Below are positions 17,675 through 24,978 of a DNA stretch of 36,620 nt, piece by piece (position 1 is the first letter of the stretch; each line of letters opens with the position of its first letter). The stretch spans positions 1 through 36,620 of IMG/VR virus record IMGVR_UViG_3300034695_000088; one strand, written 5' to 3'. The notes beneath the pieces were generated by a model. That model was not told the origin of the DNA. It saw only the letters and a program-made list of their open reading frames with translations, and ran no database searches. A program made the position numbers and the translations under genes. The DNA is from a virus.

Positions 17675-18723
17675 TGTATAGCTACTCTGACATAAGACAG
17701 GTTCATCTTGAGCCGACGCAGAAGTGTCAGGCTAGATGTCCTATGTGTGATAGGAATGAAAACGGTGGTAAAGATAATAAGTATCTAACTAATGCCGACC
17801 TATCCTTAATGGATATAAAAATGATTATGCCTAAAGAATTTGTAAGGCAACTTGATAATCTCTATATGTGTGGTAATCATGGTGACCCTATGATGGCACC
17901 CGAAGCATTAGAAATATGTAAATGGTTAAAGGAAGTAAACCCAAAGATTAGACTTGCAATGAATACAAATGGTGGTGCAAGAAGACCAACATGGTGGGCA
18001 GAGCTAGCACAAGTTATTGACCATGTAACATTCTCTGTTGATGGTCTTGATGATACTAATCATCTATATAGACAAGGAGTAACTTGGGAAAGAGTTGAAG
18101 CTAATATGCATGCGTTCTGTAGAGCTGGTGGTAATGCTAAATGGGAATTTTTAGTATTCAAACATAATGAACATCAACTGGAAGAGGCCGAATTATGGTC
18201 AAAGACACTAGGGGTAAAAACGTTTAGCGTAAAGAAATCAGGTAGATATATTTCTAGCGCTACTTTAAAAAAGAAAGATTCACATCAAGCAAAGGATAGA
18301 CATGAACAACACACACAACTCTTGGAGCCACCTACTATGGCGCGCTTTAAGAACGCCGCAAGTAAAGACTTTGATAATATCACTGCTAAATTTGGCAACA
18401 TGGATTCTTATTTGGATGTGGCTGACATAGAACCGAAATGTATAAAGAAGAAAGAAATATATATTTCAGCCGAGGGATATGTATTCCCTTGTTGTTGGAC
18501 CGCTGGTCAAATGTATAAATGGTGGCAAAAACCAGGTGAGGCACAGATATGGGAACACATAGATCAGTACGATATTAATGGAATCACTACACCTATAGAA
18601 GAAATTATAAATACTTTTTTTAATTCAATAGAGGAAGCATGGGAAGTTGGGCCGGACCGATTAAAGGTTTGTGCTCTCAAATGTAATAAAGCATTTGACC
18701 CATTCGCAGCACAATGGCAGTAA
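17674..18723 (+). CDS. Radical SAM/SPASM-like protein
   Basis: A 349-residue protein. CQARCPMC (Cys18, 22, 25) follows the first strand; GNHGDPMMAP replaces GGEP; VDGLDDTNHLYRQG follows, the usual mid-barrel signature of SPASM-type enzymes. C-terminal cysteines in PKCIKK, FPCCW and VCALKC form a plausible auxiliary cluster site. It overlaps the PP-loop gene by one base and the next gene by 10. It is a paralogue of the 15597 gene, sharing architecture and the YISAEGYVFPCCW-type segment. The substrate is unknown. Confidence 0.84.
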   Translation: MYSYSDIRQVHLEPTQKCQARCPMCDRNENGGKDNKYLTNADLSLMDIKMIMPKEFVRQLDNLYMCGNHGDPMMAPEALEICKWLKEVNPKIRLAMNTNGGARRPTWWAELAQVIDHVTFSVDGLDDTNHLYRQGVTWERVEANMHAFCRAGGNAKWEFLVFKHNEHQLEEAELWSKTLGVKTFSVKKSGRYISSATLKKKDSHQAKDRHEQHTQLLEPPTMARFKNAASKDFDNITAKFGNMDSYLDVADIEPKCIKKKEIYISAEGYVFPCCWTAGQMYKWWQKPGEAQIWEHIDQYDINGITTPIEEIINTFFNSIEEAWEVGPDRLKVCALKCNKAFDPFAAQWQ

Positions 18724-19382
18724 TAGCATGGACACCTGGAATGGGCGGTGATATGATTCGCACATGTCTTATATGTTTGACAACTCCTGGTAAATGGGAA
18801 TATAAACCTGCTCGTCCTGAATTTTATGAAGAGAATAAACTGGCTTTACACTTTCAAGGATTTTGGGATGTATTATATCTTGATAATAAGTTTGTAAGCT
18901 TTATTGATTGGAGAGGACAAGCGCAAACAAAATTAGGTGAAGGAACTATACATGGTGCACATTATATTGAATCAAACCAAGATACAATAGATAATGTTAT
19001 GGATTCTGGTAAAGGTCATGTAACCTTTATAACTGTTAATGATATACGTTATTTAAAGTTAGCACAAAAGAATTGGTTAATGAAGTCTAGTGTTACAGAT
19101 GGAGATAAGAATAGTATAGCTTGGTGGGACAATGAATATGAAAAAGCATTTATTAGGCGGCAGCAAATATATGAACCTAATAAGAGTTTATTTGATTTGG
19201 GTGATAGAAAGCATTGTTTCTGGATGGATACAATTTATAAATGGGAATCATTTAAACAAGAGCTAGATAATTATATAGGCTTTTATGATATACCATTTGA
19301 AGAAAGACAATATAAGAATTGGGATATAGTACAAAAATTTTGGCAGGAATGGATGGATGCGCAGAGGTTACCATGGCAATAG
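18714..19382 (+). CDS. Unknown P-loop-like protein, first of a tandem pair
   Basis: A 222-residue protein with a glycine-rich turn after its first strand, PGMGGD (8-13), followed by a helix with Arg-x-Cys. It is clearly paralogous to the next gene. Shared blocks in order are PGxGGD, FIDxxGQAQ, YLxLAQxNW, a WWD, GDRKHxxxMD, WExFxQEL and FWQEWxDxQ. The large gene at 241 shares only the opening motif. The conserved GDRKH and WWD blocks suggest a real enzyme or binding protein, but I do not recognise the family; a sulfotransferase-like fold is one possibility. It overlaps its neighbours by 10 bases each side. Confidence 0.78.
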   Translation: MAVIAWTPGMGGDMIRTCLICLTTPGKWEYKPARPEFYEENKLALHFQGFWDVLYLDNKFVSFIDWRGQAQTKLGEGTIHGAHYIESNQDTIDNVMDSGKGHVTFITVNDIRYLKLAQKNWLMKSSVTDGDKNSIAWWDNEYEKAFIRRQQIYEPNKSLFDLGDRKHCFWMDTIYKWESFKQELDNYIGFYDIPFEERQYKNWDIVQKFWQEWMDAQRLPWQ

Positions 19383-20179
19383 GAAATAAAATAGTTTTAT
19401 CTTGGCCTCCTGGTACAGGCGGGGATTTTGTACGGTCTTGTCTATATGTAATTATGCATCATGGTAATTGGGAATACAGGCAATGGGAAGAACATGAAGA
19501 ACCTATTGACGGCTGGACTGAGATTAGTGCTGATCCATATCCTAAGGCTCTAGTATGGAATAATAATCTTATATCTTTTATTGATTACAAAGGACAAGCA
19601 CAGTCACCTGTTATGTGGAAACATTTTAGATGGAATGAATTTCTTGAGGGCAAGAAAAATGAATTAGGTGTTACTGCTTTAAAAGCAGATTTATATAGAC
19701 TTATATTTTGTATTCATAAACGTCATCATACAGAAACTAATGTTGACCAATTAATGGAAATTCAGAATGAAGCATATAGACTTGATGATTTAAACCCAGT
19801 CGTTACATATATTTGTGCCAAGGATACTAAGTATCTTAGGTTAGCACAAGAAAATTGGAATTTAAAAACTCATGAATATAATCATTATATTGCTAATCAA
19901 GAAATAAATTGGTGGGATACAGCGCTAGCTGAGACTATTGATTGGAGAGATAGAAACCCAGAGAAAATTAATCATACTTTATTTGAGTTTGGTGATAGAA
20001 AACATATGATGTTTATGGATAGCTTTTTTGAATGGGAAACATTCAGACAAGAATTAGAATGGTTTAGGGGATTTTATCATAACGCAGGTTGTATGCCAGT
20101 GCAAAATGATGCCCATTGGTATGTAGTTAAACAATTTTGGCAGGAATGGATAGATGGACAAAAACTTAAAGTGGAGTGA
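19373..20179 (+). CDS. Unknown P-loop-like protein, second of a tandem pair
   Basis: A 268-residue protein. The start is ATG 19373 (MAIGNKIVLSW), preceded by AGAGG at a good distance and overlapping the previous gene by 10 bases; this puts PGTGGD (13-18) at the same place as in its paralogue. It carries all the blocks shared with the 18714 protein, plus an insertion of about 45 residues between the GQAQ and LAQ blocks. Its conserved FWQEW ending contains CAGGA, which can serve as the ribosome site for the following gene, whose ATG lies 26 bases before this stop. The function is unknown. Confidence 0.78.
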   Translation: MAIGNKIVLSWPPGTGGDFVRSCLYVIMHHGNWEYRQWEEHEEPIDGWTEISADPYPKALVWNNNLISFIDYKGQAQSPVMWKHFRWNEFLEGKKNELGVTALKADLYRLIFCIHKRHHTETNVDQLMEIQNEAYRLDDLNPVVTYICAKDTKYLRLAQENWNLKTHEYNHYIANQEINWWDTALAETIDWRDRNPEKINHTLFEFGDRKHMMFMDSFFEWETFRQELEWFRGFYHNAGCMPVQNDAHWYVVKQFWQEWIDGQKLKVE

Positions 20180-21284
20180 GTATGACTTCGGTCAAATACC
20201 TTTTGACGATATAGAGCATTTTGGCACACGTTCTATGCTGGATAGGGACACGTTTACAGTATCTTGGTTACTAGGAAGATTCTGTAATTACCGTTGTTCT
20301 TATTGTTGGCCTTATGCTAGGTCAGATAAGAAAGACCATAGACCACTTAAAGCAACTATAGGAACTATTAATGAAATCAAAAGACAAGCAAGAGAAAGAG
20401 GATTTAATTCGTTTCACTTCTCACTTTCGGGAGGCGAACCGACATTTCATCCGCAGTACCTCGATATTGTACAGCATCTTAATAATGATGTTCCTAATTG
20501 TAATTTTCATTCCCTTCACATGACCTCAAATGTTTCTCGACCAATACAATGGTTTGAGAAATATTATCAAGCCTCAAAGGATATGCATAGAGTATCTATT
20601 ACAGCTTCTTACCATAGGGAACATGTCAATACTCCAAAGAAGGTTATTGAGTTTGCAGACAAATTAGAATTTTGTCAAGAACATAATATACAGATTACTA
20701 TTAATATAGTTATGGTACCTGAATTCTTTGAACAATTTTATGAGGAGGCATTATACTTTCATGATCGTGGTATTAATGTAACGCTTAAACCTCAGAGTGA
20801 TCCGACAGCTTCATTCGTTGTAGATGGATATACAGATGAACAGTTAAAGACTCTACATAATGGAATGCCTCAAAGGGGATATACTCAGGAAAAATCTACA
20901 GTAGAAAGACCTCATTATAAATGGAGAGATGCTGCGGTAGATAATAAGTATGGCAAAGTACCTGCCCACTTTGAAATAGAATTCACTGACAAGTACGGGA
21001 AGAAATGGTATATGGATCAGGCAGAAAGATTCAATGCCTTTAACTTTAATAACTTTAATGGATGGGAATGCTCATCAGGTTATAGAAGTATTATTATACG
21101 TGAACCAGATGGTACAATCAAAAGAAGTTATTCTTGTCATGATGAACCATTAGGTCAAATAGAAACTGGGTTTAAGTTATATGATGGACCCAAGATATGT
21201 ACAACAAGCGCATGTGTATCTTCAGCTGATAGCAAGATACCTAAACGCAAACCAGGAAATATGATACCATTATGGACAGTGTAG
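20154..21284 (+). CDS. Radical SAM protein of a third type
   Basis: A 376-residue protein. FCNYRCSYCWP gives the radical SAM cysteines 44, 48 and 51; SGGEPTFHP contains GGEP at 93-96, the classic SAM-binding form followed by a His-Pro. The motif sits about 40 residues in, unlike the other radical SAM genes here. The C-terminal third has Cys in WECSSGY, YSCHDEP, KICTTSACV, a possible auxiliary cluster. The IREPDGTIKRSYSC segment resembles the strand that leads into SPASM cysteines. It overlaps the upstream gene by 26 bases and the downstream gene by 13. Confidence 0.85.
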   Translation: MDKNLKWSEYDFGQIPFDDIEHFGTRSMLDRDTFTVSWLLGRFCNYRCSYCWPYARSDKKDHRPLKATIGTINEIKRQARERGFNSFHFSLSGGEPTFHPQYLDIVQHLNNDVPNCNFHSLHMTSNVSRPIQWFEKYYQASKDMHRVSITASYHREHVNTPKKVIEFADKLEFCQEHNIQITINIVMVPEFFEQFYEEALYFHDRGINVTLKPQSDPTASFVVDGYTDEQLKTLHNGMPQRGYTQEKSTVERPHYKWRDAAVDNKYGKVPAHFEIEFTDKYGKKWYMDQAERFNAFNFNNFNGWECSSGYRSIIIREPDGTIKRSYSCHDEPLGQIETGFKLYDGPKICTTSACVSSADSKIPKRKPGNMIPLWTV

Positions 21285-21625
21285 ACAAGTTTAGTCAAAA
21301 AGGTCGATACCGTCAGGACGGTGTAGAAGGACCTTTTGGGCCAATAGAAAAATACCCACCTATTACAAAGACAACACCTAATGTGCCGGTCGACCAGCCA
21401 GGTGTGGAAGGCCTTATAAATACTTTTGAGATGAGAGAACTTCAGCTTGAAGCTGCGTTAGTTATAAGCTCACATAATGCAAACAATATTTGGATAAAAC
21501 AATTTAAAGCAGATCATAACTCGGAGGAGTTTTATAAGAATGTCATCAAATGGTATATTAATGAATACGGAGGACTTCCTAGCGAAGTTGGACCCGGAAA
21601 TAAAATTCCACTTCTTTACGTTTAA
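21272..21625 (+). CDS. Unknown 117-aa protein
   Basis: A small protein with a Pro/Gly-rich, probably extended first half (GPIEKYPPITKTTPNVPVD) and a helical second half. It overlaps the radical SAM gene by 13 bases, which supports its being translated. Its last 86 bases also encode the start of the glycosyltransferase in another frame. A disordered N-terminal half next to many modifying enzymes would be compatible with a substrate or carrier, but it has no Cys and no obvious leader-core layout. The function is not assigned. Confidence 0.6.
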   Translation: MDSVDKFSQKGRYRQDGVEGPFGPIEKYPPITKTTPNVPVDQPGVEGLINTFEMRELQLEAALVISSHNANNIWIKQFKADHNSEEFYKNVIKWYINEYGGLPSEVGPGNKIPLLYV

Positions 21626-22349
21626 GTGGGGTGATAAGTATGGACCAGAATATGTTAATAGATTATACGCGAGTCTGGTAAAACATTGTGATGTTCCTTT
21701 TGCTTTCACTTGTGTTACTGACAATAGTGCTGGGATACGTCCTGAAGTACTTCTTTTAGATTACAATCAAATAGGTCCAGACTCTTGGAGATCTTACGGT
21801 CAAGATAAGATTTTTACTCGTGAGAAACTTTGTCTTATGGATCTAGATATTCCAGGCACAAAAGGTTGGATTGATTTAGATGTATTGATTAGAACAGAAG
21901 TCACATCTATGGTGACTAGAGACTTTAAGAAGCCTACCTTTATTCTTAATCATTGGAATATGAAAAAAGAAAATTCATTTAAATGGTTTGGTAAAGGATC
22001 TGACTGTCATGTGAATAGTAGCTTTGTAATGTGGAAAGATGATGTAGCACAATGGCTCTTTGATTACACTGACAAGCATTTAGAGAAGCTAATGTTCACT
22101 TATAAATCCTTAGATAAATACTTATATTACCAACATTGGCGAACAGATAGATTAGCATTTTGGGAAGAGGGATTAGTAGATAACTTTAATTTTAGTGATC
22201 CTCCCCATATACAAAGGAAGGGAGTGAGGATAACTTTATTTAATACCTCACATATTATTATACAAGGCATGGATATAGAAGCATACGAATTACATGAAAC
22301 AGAAGGTATGTGGCCGATGAAATACTGGATGCATTATGACAAAAGTTGA
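21540..22349 (+). CDS. Phage-type glycosyltransferase (paralogue of 1608-2267)
   Basis: A 269-residue protein. FTFKWGDKYG (27-36) matches VTVKWGDKYS of the 1608 gene, and the DxD site is WIDLDVLI (Asp112, Asp114), followed by NSSFVMW. It is therefore a GT-A enzyme of the same family, about 50 residues longer. ATG 21540 has GGAGGAG about 10 bases upstream; ATG 21561 would also keep the whole domain and cut the overlap with the previous gene to 65 bases. A TATAAATA lies at 21415-21422 inside the upstream gene, but such an 8-mer is expected occasionally in DNA this AT-rich. The acceptor is unknown. Confidence 0.78.
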   Translation: MSSNGILMNTEDFLAKLDPEIKFHFFTFKWGDKYGPEYVNRLYASLVKHCDVPFAFTCVTDNSAGIRPEVLLLDYNQIGPDSWRSYGQDKIFTREKLCLMDLDIPGTKGWIDLDVLIRTEVTSMVTRDFKKPTFILNHWNMKKENSFKWFGKGSDCHVNSSFVMWKDDVAQWLFDYTDKHLEKLMFTYKSLDKYLYYQHWRTDRLAFWEEGLVDNFNFSDPPHIQRKGVRITLFNTSHIIIQGMDIEAYELHETEGMWPMKYWMHYDKS

Positions 22350-22779
22350 TGCGTGGATATACACACAAGTAACAACATTTAGCGATGCTGAAACAATTGC
22401 TATTGTTGGACCGGCTGGTAAGAGAAATTTATATGACGAATTTATACAGATAAAATCTTTTAAAGAAGTTAATATGTATGACTATGATCCTGCACGTGGA
22501 AAAGATGAGAATATAATTAACAAAGATGTTGTATTTGATATAGAACTAAAAGAAGATCTTATTATAAATTATGCGTGTGAGAAAATGTGGCCCTTAGGTA
22601 AGATATATAAGGATAGAGAGTTTATATTAGTGGGTGATAATGAAAGACATAACGGTGATTGTAATCCTATAACGAGTAATAGAATGTTAATAGAACAGAA
22701 TGGGATAGAAGAAATTTGGTCATTCAATGAATTTACAAGATGGAAAGGTAAATATTTTGTGGTGTTTGGATGCAATTAG
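22336..22779 (+). CDS. Short methyltransferase-like protein, shortened relative of the next gene
   Basis: A 147-residue protein. It aligns by eye with the C-terminal part of the next gene: AIVGPAG then YDYDP (against EIVGGWFG then DFFDVDP), LIINYACEKMW (against LIINTSCEHM), FILVGDNE, and EQNGIEEIW (against EKNGIALLN). It lacks about 80 N-terminal residues and has a shortened connector, so it may be a degenerate or regulatory paralogue. The glycine loop is poorer than in the larger copy, so SAM binding is doubtful. It overlaps both neighbours (14 and 10 bases) and its frame is intact, so I call it a gene and not a pseudogene. Confidence 0.65.
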   Translation: MTKVDAWIYTQVTTFSDAETIAIVGPAGKRNLYDEFIQIKSFKEVNMYDYDPARGKDENIINKDVVFDIELKEDLIINYACEKMWPLGKIYKDREFILVGDNERHNGDCNPITSNRMLIEQNGIEEIWSFNEFTRWKGKYFVVFGCN

Positions 22780-23537
22780 TAGATACATCAACGCGTCAAC
22801 GATCAAGTGAGGCAGATCATTTAGGTGCTGATTTAAAAAATAATAAAACTCAAGATCTAGACATATATTATAATATGCTTAAATGGTTTCACAGGAATTA
22901 TCCTGAAAGACTAGATAGGTTTATTGAGAGTTGTTCGCCTAACCAGATAGAAGGTAAGACCTGGTTAGTAGAAGAGCTAGACAATGTACAGATACCACGT
23001 GATGAAGAAGGTAAATTTAAGATTGAAATCGTTGGTGGTTGGTTTGGTTTTCCTATGATAGATTTATTATACGAAAAGTATGGTGATGAAATAAGAGCAA
23101 TAGATTTTTTTGATGTGGATCCATTTGCTGCTAAAGTGTTTGGTGTATATCTAAGTATGTGGGATGTAGATATGCAAGATGTTAAAATATTTACTAATGC
23201 TCAAGGAGATTATTTTAATTATAAAGAAAAGCGAAGAGCACATTTAATAATAAATACATCATGTGAACATATGCCTGATATGATTGATATGAAACAATAC
23301 TACTTTGATCCTGATAGAACATTGTTAGTATTACAAAGTAATGACAAAGATGATGAGCCTGATCATATTAATTGTGTTGAGAGTGAAACACAATTAGCTG
23401 AAAAGAATGGCATAGCTTTATTAAATGGCGGATGGCGAACAATGAAAAGTAAAGTACTTAAACGAGAAATACAGGGTGGAGATAAAAAGAAAATCTCTTG
23501 GTGGAATAGATATATGGCAATGGGAAAATGGACTTAG
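22770..23537 (+). CDS. Rossmann-fold methyltransferase-like protein
   Basis: A 255-residue protein. After a helical region of about 80 residues comes IEIVGGWFGFP (86-96), a strand and glycine loop in the position of methyltransferase motif I, then AIDFFDVDP (110-118) as the strand ending in the acidic residue expected to bind SAM ribose, and LIINTSCEHM (159-168) near motif IV. This order fits a class I SAM-dependent methyltransferase or a related Rossmann enzyme. A C-terminal WWNRYMAM tail follows. It overlaps the shortened paralogue upstream and the desaturase downstream. The substrate is unknown. Confidence 0.68.
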   Translation: MQLVDTSTRQRSSEADHLGADLKNNKTQDLDIYYNMLKWFHRNYPERLDRFIESCSPNQIEGKTWLVEELDNVQIPRDEEGKFKIEIVGGWFGFPMIDLLYEKYGDEIRAIDFFDVDPFAAKVFGVYLSMWDVDMQDVKIFTNAQGDYFNYKEKRRAHLIINTSCEHMPDMIDMKQYYFDPDRTLLVLQSNDKDDEPDHINCVESETQLAEKNGIALLNGGWRTMKSKVLKREIQGGDKKKISWWNRYMAMGKWT

Positions 23538-24172
23538 AATTATTTTTGTGGGCAACCTTTTTAGGATTCTTATGGTGTCAGGTAGTTACACACTATGCTG
23601 TCTCTGTAGGACTACATAGGTACTTTGCTCATAACCAATTTAAAACAAGCTTATTTCATGAGGTTGGCTTCATAATAGGAATTATGATTGCATGTGTTCG
23701 TACACCTATTGGTTGGGTGGCAAGTCACAGAATGCACCATGCAGATACAGAGGGACCATTAGATCCTCACGATGCTAAACAAATAGGTTATTGGAAAGTG
23801 GCAACTACCACTTGGGATTTGAAACATGTGCCTATTAAATTTGCAAAGGATCTATATGATAACCCAAGACTTGTATGGGCTCATGAGAATTGGGATACAT
23901 TCTTATGGTATTACTGGGCTGCATGTATGTTAATCTCACCTTATTTCTGGTGGGCTGCAGCATTTATGCCTTATGTATTTGCTAAGGTTGGATTTGGTAT
24001 GTTAAATATATTTGGACATTGGAATGGACCAACTGATGGTGTTTGGATGAATTGGATTTTGGGTGGTGATGGATATCACAAAGTACATCATGAACATCCA
24101 TATAGATTAAAACTTGGTAAGTATGATTTAGGTGGTTATTTAGCGGAGAGATTTTGGAAAAAGAAACTTTAA
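23528..24172 (+). CDS. Fatty-acid desaturase (membrane di-iron, delta-9-like)
   Basis: A 214-residue integral membrane protein with the three histidine boxes of acyl-lipid or acyl-CoA desaturases: HRYFAH (30-35), HRMHH (67-71) and HKVHH (184-188). These bind two irons that, with O2 and an electron donor, insert a cis double bond into a fatty acyl chain. Hydrophobic segments surround boxes 1 and 2 and residues about 125-165. The first box begins only 30 residues in, so the N-terminal membrane hairpin of typical 250- to 300-residue enzymes is largely missing. It lies mid-operon between a methyltransferase-like gene and a PLP-enzyme gene. It could alter host membrane lipids or modify a lipid part of a product. 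Confidence 0.88.
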   Translation: MDLELFLWATFLGFLWCQVVTHYAVSVGLHRYFAHNQFKTSLFHEVGFIIGIMIACVRTPIGWVASHRMHHADTEGPLDPHDAKQIGYWKVATTTWDLKHVPIKFAKDLYDNPRLVWAHENWDTFLWYYWAACMLISPYFWWAAAFMPYVFAKVGFGMLNIFGHWNGPTDGVWMNWILGGDGYHKVHHEHPYRLKLGKYDLGGYLAERFWKKKL

Positions 24173-24978
24173 AAAAATCCCAATGGGTAGATGTACCTAT
24201 GTCAGAAGATGTTTGGCATCTCCTGAAAGAACAACGTGTATCTGAAACTTATTACAACCGTGGGTCAGGTAAAGCCACACAAGAATTAGAATGGCTTGAG
24301 GCAACACATAGAAACTGGGTTCATGAGATTACTGACTTAAGTGACTTTCCATACTGTTATGTTACTAATGGTACAACAGATGCAATTCATCATTGGTTAC
24401 AAACAGAAGATCGTCAATGGCAATACATTAAAGGCGACTATGAATACCCTAATATAATCGATGCTGGTACAGAGATAGAACATTCATATTTTATTGACCC
24501 GCATAAAGTATTATACCTATCTAATCCATTTGCTGGTGATGGTATGTTTAGAGATGTAGAAGTTGATTGCCCTGTTATATTAGACTGTACATATGTGTCT
24601 AGTACTGCTATACAAAGAATACACATACCAAAAAATACTGAACAAGTTATGTTTAGTTTCTCAAAAGGATTTGGTATGATAGGAAACAGATGTGGTTTAG
24701 TCTATACAAAGAAACCTCATAAGACATTGCACTTATTAAAAGAATTTGAGAATTGGAATTATGCCAATGTTAAAACTATGCATCTTGTTATGAGTAACTT
24801 TACTGTTGATGAGATGTTCCATGAAAATAGAGAAAGGCAATTAGAGCTATGTCAAGAATATAGCTTAATACCAGCTGACGTTTTTTTCCTTGCCCAGAGT
24901 GGTGATAAATATTATAAAAGGAGAAGACGAATGCACGACAGTCCAACAGCAAGGCTTTGCTTAACACCTCTATGGTAG
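24154..24978 (+). CDS. Compact fold-type-I PLP-dependent enzyme (aminotransferase-like)
   Basis: A 274-residue protein with the ordered landmarks of class I/II aminotransferases: the phosphate-loop TNGTTDA (71-77), LSNPF (122-126), DCTY (Asp144 for the pyridine N, Tyr147), SFSKGFG with the Schiff-base Lys171, and GNRCG with Arg179. It is much shorter than the usual 380-400 residues, with a reduced C-terminal domain that still ends in an ARLCL strand. The start is TTG 24154 with GGAG at 24145-24148; ATG 24202 is the alternative and would keep all motifs. It could transaminate or otherwise process an amino-group substrate in the same pathway as its neighbours. Confidence 0.78.
   Translation: MEKETLKKSQWVDVPMSEDVWHLLKEQRVSETYYNRGSGKATQELEWLEATHRNWVHEITDLSDFPYCYVTNGTTDAIHHWLQTEDRQWQYIKGDYEYPNIIDAGTEIEHSYFIDPHKVLYLSNPFAGDGMFRDVEVDCPVILDCTYVSSTAIQRIHIPKNTEQVMFSFSKGFGMIGNRCGLVYTKKPHKTLHLLKEFENWNYANVKTMHLVMSNFTVDEMFHENRERQLELCQEYSLIPADVFFLAQSGDKYYKRRRRMHDSPTARLCLTPLW

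Noticed and set aside
18606-18613. TATAAATA inside the radical SAM gene at 17674-18723
   Set aside because: About 100 bases from the next start and fully coding; a few exact 8-mers are expected by chance at this base composition.
21415-21422. TATAAATA inside the 117-aa gene, upstream of the glycosyltransferase
   Set aside because: Could be an internal promoter, but with over 100 bases to the ATG and coding constraint there is no support beyond the match itself.
22336-22779. Pseudogene call for the short methyltransferase-like protein
   Set aside because: The frame is intact and both ends overlap neighbours in the normal way, so a functional short protein cannot be excluded.
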